In this document: positions 1 to 8,605 of the stretch, in pieces | Layout of the letters: every line of letters begins with the position of its first letter | Position numbering within the stretch: the stretch's first letter is position 1 | Source of the DNA: Lachnospiraceae bacterium | GTDB taxonomy: Bacteria; Bacillota; Clostridia; Lachnospirales; Lachnospiraceae | NCBI GenBank assembly: GCA_017467805.1 | Contig: JAFUKJ010000048.1 | Location: forward strand, 17,257 to 81,256 | Direction: 5' to 3' | Length of the DNA stretch: 64,000 nt | The notes under the pieces: model-generated | The model's database searches: none | Told to the model about the DNA's origin: nothing | The model's input: only the letters and a program-made list of their open reading frames with translations | Made by a program: the position numbers and the translations under genes

Positions 1-322
1 CCTCATCATTTAAATAAAATATGATATCCGATACTGGTTCAGTCTCTGGCACCTTTGTAACCTTCTGATATTCCATATCATTTAACAACTTTTGTAGCAT
101 CATTTCCATAAATCTCGGTGCTCCACCAACTCCATCATCAGTATAAGGATATCCCAAACCAAATACTACTTCCTCGTCTTGCATAAATTTTAAAATCTCT
201 GCGAGTGTATATTTAGTTTCTTGCTGTCCTACACTATGCATAACCAAACACGCAACTATTAAGCATATGCTTACTAATATAATAATTACCTTGAATCCAT
301 TTTTCTTCATTTTATTGTTCAC
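1..322 (-). CDS. Partial secreted or lipoprotein-like protein, cut by window edge
   Basis: Only the first about 107 residues are present; the frame is open to base 1. The GTG at 320-322 lies 7 bases after a GGGGG ribosome-binding site and is preferred over the in-frame ATG at 308-310. A hydrophobic segment ends in a lipobox-like Ile-Val-Ala-Cys, so a lipoprotein is possible. No family is recognised. A BlaI-type operator core lies 18 bases upstream, which suggests control by the BlaI-like repressor of this locus. Confidence 0.7.
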   Translation of the reverse strand, partial: MNNKMKKNGFKVIIILVSICLIVACLVMHSVGQQETKYTLAEILKFMQDEEVVFGLGYPYTDDGVGGAPRFMEMMLQKLLNDMEYQKVTKVPETEPVSDIIFYLNDE

Positions 323-339
323 ACTTTCCCCCTCAATTT

Positions 340-349
340 TACATTTGTA
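340..349. promoter_or_regulatory. BlaI/MecI-type operator core (TACATTTGTA)
   Basis: TACA-N2-TGTA is the core bound by BlaI/MecI repressors; read on the minus strand the context is CTACAAATGTAAA, close to the mec/bla operator. It sits just before the start of the edge gene and shares the CTACAAAT half with the palindrome in front of blaI at 2179-2210. Binding is inferred. Confidence 0.6.
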
Positions 350-365
350 GTTAAATTATCTATAA

Positions 366-390
366 TTTAAAGGGACAATGTCCCTTTAAA
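366..390 (-). terminator. Hairpin after the blaR1-like 3' part
   Basis: TTTAAAGGGACA and TGTCCCTTTAAA are 12-base complementary arms around a single base, beginning 9 bases past the stop of the upstream gene. There is no clean T-run, so it may be a weak terminator or a processing/attenuation stem. Confidence 0.5.
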
Positions 391-398
391 ATCTGTAT

Positions 399-1046
399 TT
401 AATACATCACTGCCCCCATAACCTCCATAGTATCTGTACTACAGTTCTGTATATATGCTGCATATTTGCCTGCCTTTGATATCACAAAGCTATTTGCCAC
501 ATGACCATTTCCTTGCAAATAAATCATTTCCCCTGTATCACAATTCTTAATTCCTATTCGATACAATAGACTTGTATCATCACATGCTGACATAACTATA
601 ATAGTATCTCCTTTTGTCATATAATGTTGTGGACATGTAATTCTCTTACTAGCCTCAATCTCCTCTATTATATTTATATGTGAAGCATTCCCTGAACTGC
701 TCACATTACTTTGAGTACTCATCTCTACTTCAACCACGCCATCATCATCAGTACCATGCTGCTCCACAGATTTGTCTTCTAAGTTAGAAACTGATATCTC
801 TTCTTCTGTTTCATTTGCCACTATCCATTTCTCCTGTAAGTCAGCACTTGCTGCTGATACCATTCCCGATGGAATCATGGCAGATATCATAAGTACAATA
901 CAACTCATCGCCAACTTCTTTCCTGTTGGTTTTGTTGCATTTCTCATTGTTACCATCGCATCGATTCTTCTCATCACTTGTTTTTTCGATTCGCATAACG
1001 CGATACTTGATATATTAAATAATTCATTATCTGAAAGTCCTGCCAA
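399..1046 (-). CDS. C-terminal half of BlaR1-like protein, cut off by an in-frame TAG
   Basis: This 215-codon stretch continues the M56 peptidase gene 1068-1790 in the same frame; only the TAG at 1068-1070 separates them. Its first residues contain the motif that in M56 proteins follows the peptidase core (Cys-Glu-Ser-Lys-Lys then Arg-Arg-Ile), then a membrane segment at about residues 44-66 and an outside domain with six Cys. The only local start would be TTG at 1044-1046, with a poorly spaced AAAGGA. I read it as the severed last membrane helix and sensor domain of the receptor; separate translation is possible but weakly supported. Confidence 0.6.
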   Translation of the reverse strand: MAGLSDNELFNISSIALCESKKQVMRRIDAMVTMRNATKPTGKKLAMSCIVLMISAMIPSGMVSAASADLQEKWIVANETEEEISVSNLEDKSVEQHGTDDDGVVEVEMSTQSNVSSSGNASHINIIEEIEASKRITCPQHYMTKGDTIIVMSACDDTSLLYRIGIKNCDTGEMIYLQGNGHVANSFVISKAGKYAAYIQNCSTDTMEVMGAVMY

Positions 1047-1067
1047 AAAGCAACCGTATTCCTTTGC

Positions 1068-1790
1068 CTAATACCAATCATTTCTCATGCCCGCCTTCAT
1101 ATCACAGACTATCTCTTGTTGCAATATTAGATATTTCAACTGCACATATACAATAGGATTGTACCAGTGCATCATCAGTGTAAGTAATCCCAGCTTTCTC
1201 CACTGCAAATCACCACTCAGAATATGATTCATCTCATGTTCTAATATCATCCGAAACTGTTTCTTCGTATACCTTGCGTATGGCACTACAATCTTATACC
1301 GCCATGTGCCGTAGGTGACAGGTGATTTCAATAAATCATTCTGGTAAAGCTCTACTTTGGAAATACCGAAACACTCCTTATATTCCTCGAAAAGTTCAAG
1401 CAATTCCTCTTGCTCTAATGGCACGTTCCCTCTCCATGTAACAGTTAATCTCCTCTGTCTATAGCATATCCACAAAATAGATGCACCAAATCCAACCAGC
1501 CATATACAGCCAAGCATAATAAACGGACTCGTAACCGCTGATGACCTAGCGCAAATAAATTCTCCTGTAACAAGCCACGCCGAGCTGGCATATTGTAATC
1601 TTGATACACAGGTCAACATAAACGGAAATGGTAGCCAATATAACACAAATCCTAACTTCTGTCCCTGCATAATCACATATGGATTCCTATTTCTTCGGAA
1701 TGTATCATATAGCCTCAATAAAATATATGCTATACTTCCTGCCACACCCACGGTAAGCAAACAGGATAATCCCAATCTAATCCAAAGCAT
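1068..1790 (-). CDS. BlaR1/MecR1-like M56 membrane metallopeptidase, truncated by in-frame TAG
   Basis: BlaR1-type proteins sense cell-wall stress or beta-lactams and cleave the BlaI repressor. The 240 residues show several membrane helices (about 1-25, 40-60, 85-105) and the zinc motif HEMNH near residue 185, followed by Glu-Ile-Val-Cys-Asp, a further ligand region. The gene overlaps blaI by 14 bases with AAGGAG before its ATG, the usual blaI-blaR1 order. It stops at TAG (1068-1070) although the frame continues with matching M56 sequence to 399. One C-to-T change in a CAG codon would explain this. The product would keep the protease site but lose the last helix and sensor. Confidence 0.8.
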   Translation of the reverse strand: MLWIRLGLSCLLTVGVAGSIAYILLRLYDTFRRNRNPYVIMQGQKLGFVLYWLPFPFMLTCVSRLQYASSAWLVTGEFICARSSAVTSPFIMLGCIWLVGFGASILWICYRQRRLTVTWRGNVPLEQEELLELFEEYKECFGISKVELYQNDLLKSPVTYGTWRYKIVVPYARYTKKQFRMILEHEMNHILSGDLQWRKLGLLTLMMHWYNPIVYVQLKYLILQQEIVCDMKAGMRNDWY

Positions 1791-2154
1791 CCAACATACT
1801 CCTTATACTCTTCTTCTCATCCTCTGTAAGCTCTCGAACCTCTGTAAAAGCAGCTAATAAGGTATCTACCTTGCCCTTCCCCCAGAATTCCACACACTTT
1901 GTAATCTCTCTCTTACCATACTCACTCTCAGAAACAAGAGGATAATAATAGAACAGTCTGCCCTGACGCTTCATGGTTAGATATTCCTTCTTTACCATAC
2001 GACTTAAAAAAGTCGATACCGTCTGTACCTTCCAATCCTTCTGATACTGCTGATTAATTCTTGTCGTAATCTCTTGGATAGACAGCGCTTCTTCGCTCTG
2101 CCAGATTACCTTCATCACAAGCTCTTCACATTCTGATAATGCTTCCTGATTCAT
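1777..2154 (-). CDS. BlaI/MecI family transcriptional repressor
   Basis: A winged-helix repressor that is inactivated when a BlaR1-type protease cuts it. The roughly 125 residues have the family layout: an N-terminal winged helix (Glu-Glu-Leu-Val-Met-Lys-Val-Ile-Trp ... Thr-Val-Ser-Thr-Phe-Leu-Ser-Arg-Met) and a C-terminal dimer helix pair. The ATG at 2152-2154 is chosen because GGAGGAG, part of the longer reading from 2166, is then a well-placed ribosome-binding site. A 32-base perfect palindrome at 2179-2210 lies directly upstream, fitting autoregulation. Confidence 0.88.
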   Translation of the reverse strand: MNQEALSECEELVMKVIWQSEEALSIQEITTRINQQYQKDWKVQTVSTFLSRMVKKEYLTMKRQGRLFYYYPLVSESEYGKREITKCVEFWGKGKVDTLLAAFTEVRELTEDEKKSIRSMLDALD

Positions 2155-2178
2155 ATTCTCCTCCATATATTTTTAATC

Positions 2179-2210
2179 AACTACAAATATAATTAATTAT
2201 ATTTGTAGTT
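2179..2210. promoter_or_regulatory. 32-bp perfect palindrome, probable BlaI autoregulatory operator
   Basis: AACTACAAATATAATT is followed directly by its reverse complement. Each half contains CTACAAATATA, a relaxed TACA-N2-TGTA site, so it could bind two dimers. It starts 25 bases upstream of the blaI-like start. Confidence 0.65.
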
Positions 2211-2272
2211 ATATTACCACTTTACATGATATTTGACAAGCCTATCTCAAAACATTTTTCATATAAACAAAA

Positions 2273-2298
2273 AAGTGCTGACATAACAGCCAACACTT
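2273..2298 (-). terminator. Intrinsic terminator after EcsC gene
   Basis: On the minus strand, AAGTGTTGG pairs with TCAGCACTT (with G-U pairs) and is followed by TTTTTTG. It lies just past the stop at 2307. Confidence 0.65.
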
Positions 2299-2306
2299 AT
2301 CATAAC

Positions 2307-3089
2307 TCACAGCTTCTCTCTCAAAAACCTATACTGATACTTCAGATTCGCATACTCCACAATCTGCTTCATATAGATGGCATCATAGAAGCCGCCAACT
2401 GCACCCACAACGGGAATACCCTGTAAGAACTTCATATAGAGAAGCTCCTTAGAAAGTGTTCCTGCTGTATCCTTAATCTGCTGCGCTCTGTCGTAGCAAT
2501 CGGGCAATTTTCCCGTTCTCATATATTCATTGAGCCTTTGATTAATGTCTATCAGCTCGTCACCATAGGACAACGCGCCCTGTATCAACGTCAGAATAAA
2601 ATATCTCTCCTGCTCAGACTCATAGGAATATCCATAGCTTAGTGCAATTTCATAGATACCCTTTAACACCATTCCCGTAAACAACGGAATATCAGGCAAT
2701 CCAATTCCAAGCACACCCATTCCAACTCCTGATGCTCCCGAAAGTAAAAGATTCACACTACCCGAGCCCTTTGCTTTCTTGGAAAATGCCTTCAGCGACT
2801 TTCTATCCTGCTTAATCTGTGAAGTAAACTCGTTAATCTGATAATTCTTCTCCGCCTCTTCACGCTTATAGGTCTTCTCTATAATACCTGTTCCCTTTTC
2901 AAATATCAGCTCAAATGCCTTGCAAAATGCGGTATCCAGTGTCGTCTGTAGTTTCTCAGGCACCTTTTCCTCCAGCTTACGATTCAGAAAGCTGTCCTTC
3001 TTATTAGAACGCGAATTCAGATACTTTAATTCCTTTTTACGAATGGCATCCCATTCCTTTTCTATTGGTGTTCTTCTATCTCCTATCAT
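2307..3089 (-). CDS. EcsC family protein
   Basis: EcsC-family proteins are membrane-associated, first known from the Bacillus Ecs transporter cluster; their biochemical role is unclear. The region from about residue 120 shows the family pattern: a Gly-rich hydrophobic stretch (Ser-Gly-Ala-Ser-Gly-Val-Gly-Met-Gly), Asp-Ile-Pro-Leu-Phe, and Ser-Tyr-Gly-Tyr. The reading frame extends 18 codons upstream, but ATG at 3087-3089 has AGAAAGGAAGG at good distance, so it is preferred. It lies 31 bases after the HD gene and probably shares its transcript. No ABC transporter is adjacent. Confidence 0.82.
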   Translation of the reverse strand: MIGDRRTPIEKEWDAIRKKELKYLNSRSNKKDSFLNRKLEEKVPEKLQTTLDTAFCKAFELIFEKGTGIIEKTYKREEAEKNYQINEFTSQIKQDRKSLKAFSKKAKGSGSVNLLLSGASGVGMGVLGIGLPDIPLFTGMVLKGIYEIALSYGYSYESEQERYFILTLIQGALSYGDELIDINQRLNEYMRTGKLPDCYDRAQQIKDTAGTLSKELLYMKFLQGIPVVGAVGGFYDAIYMKQIVEYANLKYQYRFLREKL

Positions 3090-3120
3090 AAAAGCATCCT
3101 TCCTTTCTACACGCCAAACA

Positions 3121-3897
3121 CTACCCTTTACTACGACGAGCAAGATATTCCCGCATCTTCTCCTTCATCATGGAAAACTGTTTTTTCGTTTCCTCACACT
3201 CCGATTCAAAATCCATCAGCTTATCCAGATACCCCTGCTCCTCTACGATGCGATAGCTTACAGGATATACAAGCTCATACATCAGTGAAATATGACCGAC
3301 TACATGGTCCACAGGTGTCTTCTTCAAACTTCTAAGTACTGCATGTTCCTCGTAAAACGCCTGAACAACCTCCTCTGTAATCTTCGCCTCCCGTAGTTCC
3401 TTTGTCGTTACATTATAAATTTCCTCTAATGGAAAGATAATATTTACCTTTAAAATATCAATCTTATCCGCATCTCTAAGCAGATGTGCAAACCTTTGCT
3501 CACGCTGTGTATAGTCCTCAGGAATACGATATGCACTATGAGCGCGGATTGCTTTCTCAAGCAACTCGTCCTCAGAAGTGTCCTCTATGTAATCTCTGAT
3601 TCTGCCTTCTTTAAACAAAATGTCCGCACCAAACTGCGCATGGTCTATAGAATCCGCATCGATAAATGTTCCATAGATACGCACCTGCTCAAACCGTCCT
3701 ACATCGTGTAAAAGTCCTGTCAACCACGCGATATCAACCTCATCATCCGTAAAGCCTGACTCTTTGGCAATTCTCTCACATAACTCACTGACACGATAGG
3801 TATGCTCTACCTTAAGCCTAATCTTTTCATCCTCGATATTATAATCCTTCACATAGTCCTGAAAGCATTTCAGGGCTTTTTCTCTGTCTATTATCAT
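3121..3897 (-). CDS. HD-domain phosphohydrolase
   Basis: A stand-alone HD hydrolase of 258 residues; such proteins are metal-dependent phosphohydrolases, mostly of unknown substrate. His32, His64-Asp65 (motif Gly-Leu-Leu-His-Asp-Val-Gly-Arg) and a later Asp in Arg-Asp-Ala-Asp-Lys give the H...HD...D metal set. The start at 3895-3897 leaves 7 bases to the stop of folA, so the two are likely cotranscribed with M3 peptidase upstream. No nucleotide-synthetase or GGDEF domain is attached. Confidence 0.85.
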   Translation of the reverse strand: MIIDREKALKCFQDYVKDYNIEDEKIRLKVEHTYRVSELCERIAKESGFTDDEVDIAWLTGLLHDVGRFEQVRIYGTFIDADSIDHAQFGADILFKEGRIRDYIEDTSEDELLEKAIRAHSAYRIPEDYTQREQRFAHLLRDADKIDILKVNIIFPLEEIYNVTTKELREAKITEEVVQAFYEEHAVLRSLKKTPVDHVVGHISLMYELVYPVSYRIVEEQGYLDKLMDFESECEETKKQFSMMKEKMREYLARRSKG

Positions 3898-3904
3898 TGA
3901 AATA

Positions 3905-4378
3905 CTATGCCTCTTTTCTTATATAGGTCACATACTCATACGGCATTTCGCCATCTACAGTTTTCTCTACTTCCCTTGTAAAATCATTCTCATCAAACTC
4001 AGGAAAAAAAGTATCACCATCTATCAGGGCATCTATCTCGGTAATATACATCTTATCCACAAGTGAAAGCGCCTCTTCGTAAAGTTTTCCACCGCCGCCA
4101 ATAAAGATATCCCTATCTCCTGCGATTCTTAGAGCCTCCTCCAAAGAGCCTGCCGTTGTGCAATTCTCAGCTTCAAAGTGCTGCGTCTTCGATATGATAA
4201 TATTGTAGCGATTCGGTAAAGGCCTACCAATGGACTCATAGGTACGCCTTCCCATGATTACCACATTCCCTGTGGTTAAATCACGGAAGCGCGACAGCTC
4301 ACCATGAATATTCCACGGAATACTGCCGTCCTTACCAATCACTCTGTTCTTCGTATGTGCAACAATTAAACTTATCAA
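3905..4378 (-). CDS. folA: Dihydrofolate reductase
   Basis: Reduces dihydrofolate to tetrahydrofolate with NADPH. The 157 residues match the normal family length and show the classic blocks: an N-terminal Ile-Val-Ala start strand, Ile-Gly-Lys-Asp-Gly-Ser-Ile-Pro-Trp (Met20 loop region), Phe-Arg-Asp-Leu-Thr, Val-Ile-Met-Gly-Arg-Arg-Thr-Tyr-Glu-Ser, and the NADPH-binding Gly-Gly-Gly-Gly-Lys-Leu-Tyr. It sits 12 bases downstream of the M3 peptidase gene. The frequent partner thyA is not in the window. Confidence 0.95.
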   Translation of the reverse strand: MISLIVAHTKNRVIGKDGSIPWNIHGELSRFRDLTTGNVVIMGRRTYESIGRPLPNRYNIIISKTQHFEAENCTTAGSLEEALRIAGDRDIFIGGGGKLYEEALSLVDKMYITEIDALIDGDTFFPEFDENDFTREVEKTVDGEMPYEYVTYIRKEA

Positions 4379-4390
4379 CTAAATCTACCT

Positions 4391-6055
4391 CTAAGCTTCA
4401 AACTTCTCAATCAACTCCTTGATACAGCCATCCTCAAACGGACTCTTTAAGCCAACCTCTTCTATCATATTTACAAAGAAATCCTTGGCTGACAGCTTAC
4501 AAAGCTTCTCATAATTTGTCCATGCCTTATCAAAGTCTTCATCCATCATTACCTTAAACTGCATTGCACACACGCTGGCAAGACAGTAATCAATATAGTA
4601 AAACGGCATTCCAAAGATATGCGCCTGTCTCTGCCAGAAGCCGCCCTTACTGTAAAATGCGTCATCCTCATAGTCCATATGCGGACGATACACCTTCTCC
4701 AAACCAAGCCATACCTGCTTTCTCTCCGATGGCGTCAGCTCTGGCTTCTCATACATAATATGCTGGAACTCATCTACCATACAGCCATAAGGCACAAACG
4801 CTGTAGAATCCTCCAAATGCATCTTAAGATATTCTTCCTTCTTATCACCGAAGAAAAGCTCCATCCACTGATAAGTAAAATACTCCATAGACATAGAGTG
4901 AATCTCTGCCGTCTCCATAGTAATATCAAGATGTTCTCTAATCTCCTCATCACGCACCACATAGCCCTGGAAAGCATGTCCACACTCATGGGTAATGACA
5001 TCCACATCGCCACTGGTACCATTAAAGTTTGCAAAGATAAATGGTGACTTAAAGTTCGGAATATAGGTCATATATCCGCCCTGACGCTTGGTCTTTCTAC
5101 CCAACACATCAAACAGCTCATTCTCCTGCATAAAGTCAAAGAATTCCTTCGTCTCTGCTGAGAGCTCCCCATACATCTTCTGTCCTGCTGCCAGTATCTC
5201 CTCTGGAGTACCGATAGGCGACGGATTACCATTCGGGAAATATACCTCATGGTCGATAAAGGAAAGCTTCTCTACACCAATACGCTGTCTTCTGCGCTCG
5301 TGAAGTCTGTTCGCATATGGCACAAAGTATTCCTTCACCTGATTTCTGAAATTCTCCACCATTTCCTTATCATAGCAGTTTCTACGCATACGATAATAGC
5401 CAAGCTCCACATAGTTCTCATAGCCAAGCTCTTTTGCCTGTTTGGTTCTATTCTTTACCAGCTTGTCATAGATTTCGTCAATCTCATCCGTCACAGACTG
5501 AAAATACTCGCTAACCGCCTTCCAAGCCCTTCTTCTCACCTCTCTGTCAGGGCTTGTCTGGAACTTTCTCATAAGAGACAGGTTATATACCTCTCCCTCA
5601 AATGGAATCTTCGCTGTTGCAATCAGCTTACTGTATCTGCTGCTTAATGCATTCTCCTCCTGCATCAGCGGCACAATCTTTTCATCAAAAGACTTCAAGG
5701 AAAGCTCTATATTCTTAAACGAAACCTTTCCTATCTTCTCCTCCAGATATTCCCTATATGGCGAATCATACAGTATCTTCTGATACTCTGTGTCATACTG
5801 CTCTATCAGTGGGAGTATCTCATCATAGAAATTACGCTCCTTCTCATAGAACTCGTCTGTCGTATCAATATCATGACGAATCATGGCAATCTCAATATTC
5901 GTCTGTACATCATTCTTCAATTTATAGTATTCCTTGTGAATCGCAAACTGCTCCTCGCCGCTCTTCGCATTCTTCGAAGCTTCCATAATACGCTTGTATT
6001 CTGCTTCTACCTGCTTCATATCTACTCTCTCGTAAGGCATCTGTGAAAATTTCAT
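4391..6055 (-). CDS. M3 family oligoendopeptidase
   Basis: A cytoplasmic zinc metallopeptidase that degrades short peptides. The 554 residues have the M3 zinc site HECGH at 356-360, followed about 25 residues later by Glu-Thr-Ala-Glu-Ile-His-Ser-Met-Ser-Met-Glu containing the third ligand. There is no signal peptide. Length agrees with the PepF-like oligoendopeptidases of Firmicutes. It heads a tight minus-strand group with folA and the HD hydrolase. Confidence 0.92.
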   Translation of the reverse strand: MKFSQMPYERVDMKQVEAEYKRIMEASKNAKSGEEQFAIHKEYYKLKNDVQTNIEIAMIRHDIDTTDEFYEKERNFYDEILPLIEQYDTEYQKILYDSPYREYLEEKIGKVSFKNIELSLKSFDEKIVPLMQEENALSSRYSKLIATAKIPFEGEVYNLSLMRKFQTSPDREVRRRAWKAVSEYFQSVTDEIDEIYDKLVKNRTKQAKELGYENYVELGYYRMRRNCYDKEMVENFRNQVKEYFVPYANRLHERRRQRIGVEKLSFIDHEVYFPNGNPSPIGTPEEILAAGQKMYGELSAETKEFFDFMQENELFDVLGRKTKRQGGYMTYIPNFKSPFIFANFNGTSGDVDVITHECGHAFQGYVVRDEEIREHLDITMETAEIHSMSMEYFTYQWMELFFGDKKEEYLKMHLEDSTAFVPYGCMVDEFQHIMYEKPELTPSERKQVWLGLEKVYRPHMDYEDDAFYSKGGFWQRQAHIFGMPFYYIDYCLASVCAMQFKVMMDEDFDKAWTNYEKLCKLSAKDFFVNMIEEVGLKSPFEDGCIKELIEKFEA

Positions 6056-6105
6056 CTTTACTCTACCTCTCTTTTTTCATTACTATAATAAAGTATAACA
6101 AAAAA

Positions 6106-6131
6106 GGTGTAGCGGTTTCAACCGCTACACC
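6106..6131 (-). terminator. Strong intrinsic terminator after DUF5722-type gene
   Basis: GGTGTAGCGGTT and AACCGCTACACC form a perfect 12-bp stem with a two-base centre; on the minus strand it is followed by TTTTTTG. It lies 20 bases past the stop at 6151. Confidence 0.9.
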
Positions 6132-6150
6132 CTGTCTAAACTATTAAGTT

Positions 6151-7731
6151 TTACTGAACTCCCAACTGTGCCCAGCTGCTTACTCCGATAATCGGTAATG
6201 CAAAGTCAGTATAAGCTGTATTTCCTGTATCCATATACTTGAATACTTCATATGCATACTTCTTATAGGTTGGTGTTCTCAAACCATATGCCAGACCCTC
6301 TGCTGTCTCACTTGCCGCATCTACATGCTTATGCACGATAAATGCCTGAATTGGTAACTGGTCTGCAATCTTATATGCATATACCATTGATGCTGCCTGA
6401 ATCTGCTCATTTGTCGCATAAGCACCTGTTGATGTAAAGCCAATCTCAGAAATGATGATGCTTCTGATATTACCTGAAGGATTTAACATCTCTGCCTTCT
6501 GCATGTAATCTGTCATAACATGCATATTCTGAATTGTAACAAACTTAGTATTCTCTGTATCATCAATCAATCTCATGGCTGCATAATCAGCAGGTACATT
6601 CCAGAACATACAGTTTGTCATAGGAACTGCATGTGGATGGAAAGATAATCCCCAGTTAATATCACCAGTTGTCTTCATATAAGATGCAAAGTTATTTAAG
6701 AATGACTTACATGAATACTGATTAGCTGTACCATCTTCAAAATTCCATCTCTGGTCAATATTTGTATAAACCTGAGCACTACTATTCTGGCTCTTAATTG
6801 CGTTGTACATTACTCTGAACTGCTTTGCATAATCTACAGAGAACTCTGTAACGTTCATATTTCCAGCAAAATGTCCAGGATAATTGTTATTTACTTCGTT
6901 TCCGATAATCCAGCTGTGGATTGCACCATTAGAACCACCATTGTATCTTGAAGCCAGGAATGACATTAACGCCTCTAACTTCTCAGCAGGTATCTGCTCC
7001 TGAATATTAAATGAATAGTTATAAATATTAGGAATACGAGCTGCTGCAGGTACTAAATCTGCTGTAGCTGGTGAATAATCGTTGGTTAATACCATAACTA
7101 AATTACAGCCTGCATCTGTAAACATCTTACATAACACATCGTAAGCTGCTACCTGTGTTGCATTAAAGCTATATGTCTTGCCGTTATATGTATAATTTAC
7201 ACCTGAACCCTGGAAGAATGTATTGATATCCATTGTATAGGTTGCATATCCAACATTCAAATCCTTTAAATCACTTACATACTGCCAGTCTGCAATCAAG
7301 CCCTTCTTAGACTTTGCAGGATTACCTACTGCCTTAGTTGCTAATACTTCAGGATTGGTAATATACATCTCATTACTAATCGGTACATATACACCATTTC
7401 TATAAGCTGTGATAACAAAACGTGAAGTCAGCTTAGAACTTGCTGTATTGTAATTAAGCGGTGTTGTAAACTGTACTGCTTCAGCAGCTGGTACTGCTGC
7501 ACAGTAATCCTGTCTTGCACCAACACTTGTTTCATACACCTTTAACTCAAATAAGTAATACATCCCTGTATCACTCTGTGCCACAGGACCTGCGGCAATA
7601 ACATTTACGTCTGTTCCTGCGATAAAGCAATGACTTGCTATTACGGTAACTTCTGCAGCACCAACTGTCATCTGCACCATAGCTACCATCATCAAGAGGA
7701 TTGCAAATCCCATACAAAAACGTTTCTTCAT
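6151..7731 (-). CDS. Secreted DUF5722-type glycoside-hydrolase-like protein
   Basis: The 526-residue product starts at ATG 7729-7731, which has AAGGAGGGG 8 bases upstream; the frame is open 10 codons further. A signal peptide (two Lys-Arg residues, then about 20 hydrophobic residues ending Val-Gly-Ala-Ala) indicates export. A beta-rich N-terminal part is followed by a TIM-barrel-like region with Trp-Ile-Ile-Gly-Asn-Glu-Val-Asn, the place of a catalytic Asn-Glu in clan A glycosidases, and a later Ile-Ile-Ser-Glu-Ile-Gly-Phe that could hold the second Glu. The assignment to DUF5722 is from memory of the family; substrate unknown. It is monocistronic, with a strong terminator behind it. Confidence 0.75.
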   Translation of the reverse strand: MKKRFCMGFAILLMMVAMVQMTVGAAEVTVIASHCFIAGTDVNVIAAGPVAQSDTGMYYLFELKVYETSVGARQDYCAAVPAAEAVQFTTPLNYNTASSKLTSRFVITAYRNGVYVPISNEMYITNPEVLATKAVGNPAKSKKGLIADWQYVSDLKDLNVGYATYTMDINTFFQGSGVNYTYNGKTYSFNATQVAAYDVLCKMFTDAGCNLVMVLTNDYSPATADLVPAAARIPNIYNYSFNIQEQIPAEKLEALMSFLASRYNGGSNGAIHSWIIGNEVNNNYPGHFAGNMNVTEFSVDYAKQFRVMYNAIKSQNSSAQVYTNIDQRWNFEDGTANQYSCKSFLNNFASYMKTTGDINWGLSFHPHAVPMTNCMFWNVPADYAAMRLIDDTENTKFVTIQNMHVMTDYMQKAEMLNPSGNIRSIIISEIGFTSTGAYATNEQIQAASMVYAYKIADQLPIQAFIVHKHVDAASETAEGLAYGLRTPTYKKYAYEVFKYMDTGNTAYTDFALPIIGVSSWAQLGVQ

Positions 7732-7870
7732 AAATGAACCCCTCCTTGTTTTCATCCACACATTTCGTTTTTCAACGCTTATTTAATTATAACATCGTTG
7801 ATTGAGTCAGTCAATTACCAAACCAGTCAATCATTTTCAGTTAATTTATTGTTAAAGATGCCTAAAACAG

Positions 7871-7902
7871 AAAAAGGTTTGCACACTTATGCAAACCTTT
7901 TT
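7871..7902. terminator. Bidirectional terminator hairpin
   Basis: AAAAAGGTTTGCA pairs perfectly with TGCAAACCTTTTT across a six-base loop, giving T-runs on both strands. It lies downstream of the lipoprotein gene 7995-8603. Confidence 0.8.
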
Positions 7903-7932
7903 CACTCTAATGACAATATTTTTTCAACTTCC

Positions 7933-7959
7933 GCAAATTTGTGCATAACACAAATTTGC
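7933..7959. terminator. Second hairpin downstream of lipoprotein gene
   Basis: GCAAATTTGTG and CACAAATTTGC are perfect 11-base arms with a five-base loop. It has no T-run of its own and precedes the stronger terminator at 7871-7902, so it may protect the mRNA 3' end. Confidence 0.5.
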
Positions 7960-7994
7960 CATATACAAAATCGTCGATTTAAGGATTTTGCATA

Positions 7995-8603
7995 TTATTC
8001 ACCATATATTTCAATAAAACTAACAGAATCACCATCTAACTCAATACCTAAAGTCTTATCTCCTAACTCATAGGTCATACCGTATTCATCCTCTTCACAG
8101 TCGCTTCCAAAAGCCGCAACCACCTCATCTCTGGTACTTCCAACGCCAATTCCTGAAGCCATCGTCTCTTCCCCGACAAACTCAATCGCACTTACCACGT
8201 CTACACCATCTATCGGATAGGTATAAACTGTAATTCCGCCATACTCATATACCTTATCTTCTCCAGCGCCCATACAGCTCTTAGCTGTCTCATAGGAATC
8301 AGGCTCTCCAAGGCTTTCCTCTAATGTGCTCATATCATCGCCAAGCTTAACAGCTACACCTTTGATATCTACCACAAAGTCTTCCTCGCTCAAGGAACCT
8401 GCTGCCTCTGCAGCCTGTGTTTCTACTACAGCTTCCTGTGCAGCTTCACTCTGTACAATCTCACTTGTCGCCTCTGTAGTCTGCTCTGTCACCGCTCCTG
8501 CGTTATCCTCAGAACCGCCGCCTGCATCCTGCTGCCCACAGCCTGTCATACCAAGCACCATCAATGATGCACAAATAATTGCCTGTAATCTGTATCTTTT
8601 CAT
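7995..8603 (-). CDS. Lipoprotein with tandem BLIP/SmpA-like repeats
   Basis: The 202-residue product has a lipoprotein signal (Val-Leu-Gly-Met-Thr-Gly-Cys, Cys at 22), then a Gly/Glu/Ala-rich linker and two related repeats (about 80-145 and 150-202), each with Gly-x-Ser/Asp-x-x-Glu and a Leu/Phe-Gly turn as in SmpA/BLIP-type folds. It is a clear paralog of 61234-61977; both share Ser-Cys, Asp-Lys-Val-Tyr, Tyr-Gly-Gly-Ile and the ending Phe-Ile-Glu-Ile-Tyr. The gene starts 2 bases after the stop of the SGNH-like gene, whose last codons supply AGAAGGAG, so translation is coupled. Confidence 0.82.
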   Translation of the reverse strand: MKRYRLQAIICASLMVLGMTGCGQQDAGGGSEDNAGAVTEQTTEATSEIVQSEAAQEAVVETQAAEAAGSLSEEDFVVDIKGVAVKLGDDMSTLEESLGEPDSYETAKSCMGAGEDKVYEYGGITVYTYPIDGVDVVSAIEFVGEETMASGIGVGSTRDEVVAAFGSDCEEDEYGMTYELGDKTLGIELDGDSVSFIEIYGE

Positions 8604-8605
8604 GT

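Noticed and set aside
1068-1070. TAG used as a sense codon throughout the genome
   Set aside because: atpA (30135-30137) and the SGNH-like gene (8606-8608) end at conserved positions with TAG, so it works as a stop; the two interrupted genes are better explained by point mutation or local read-through.
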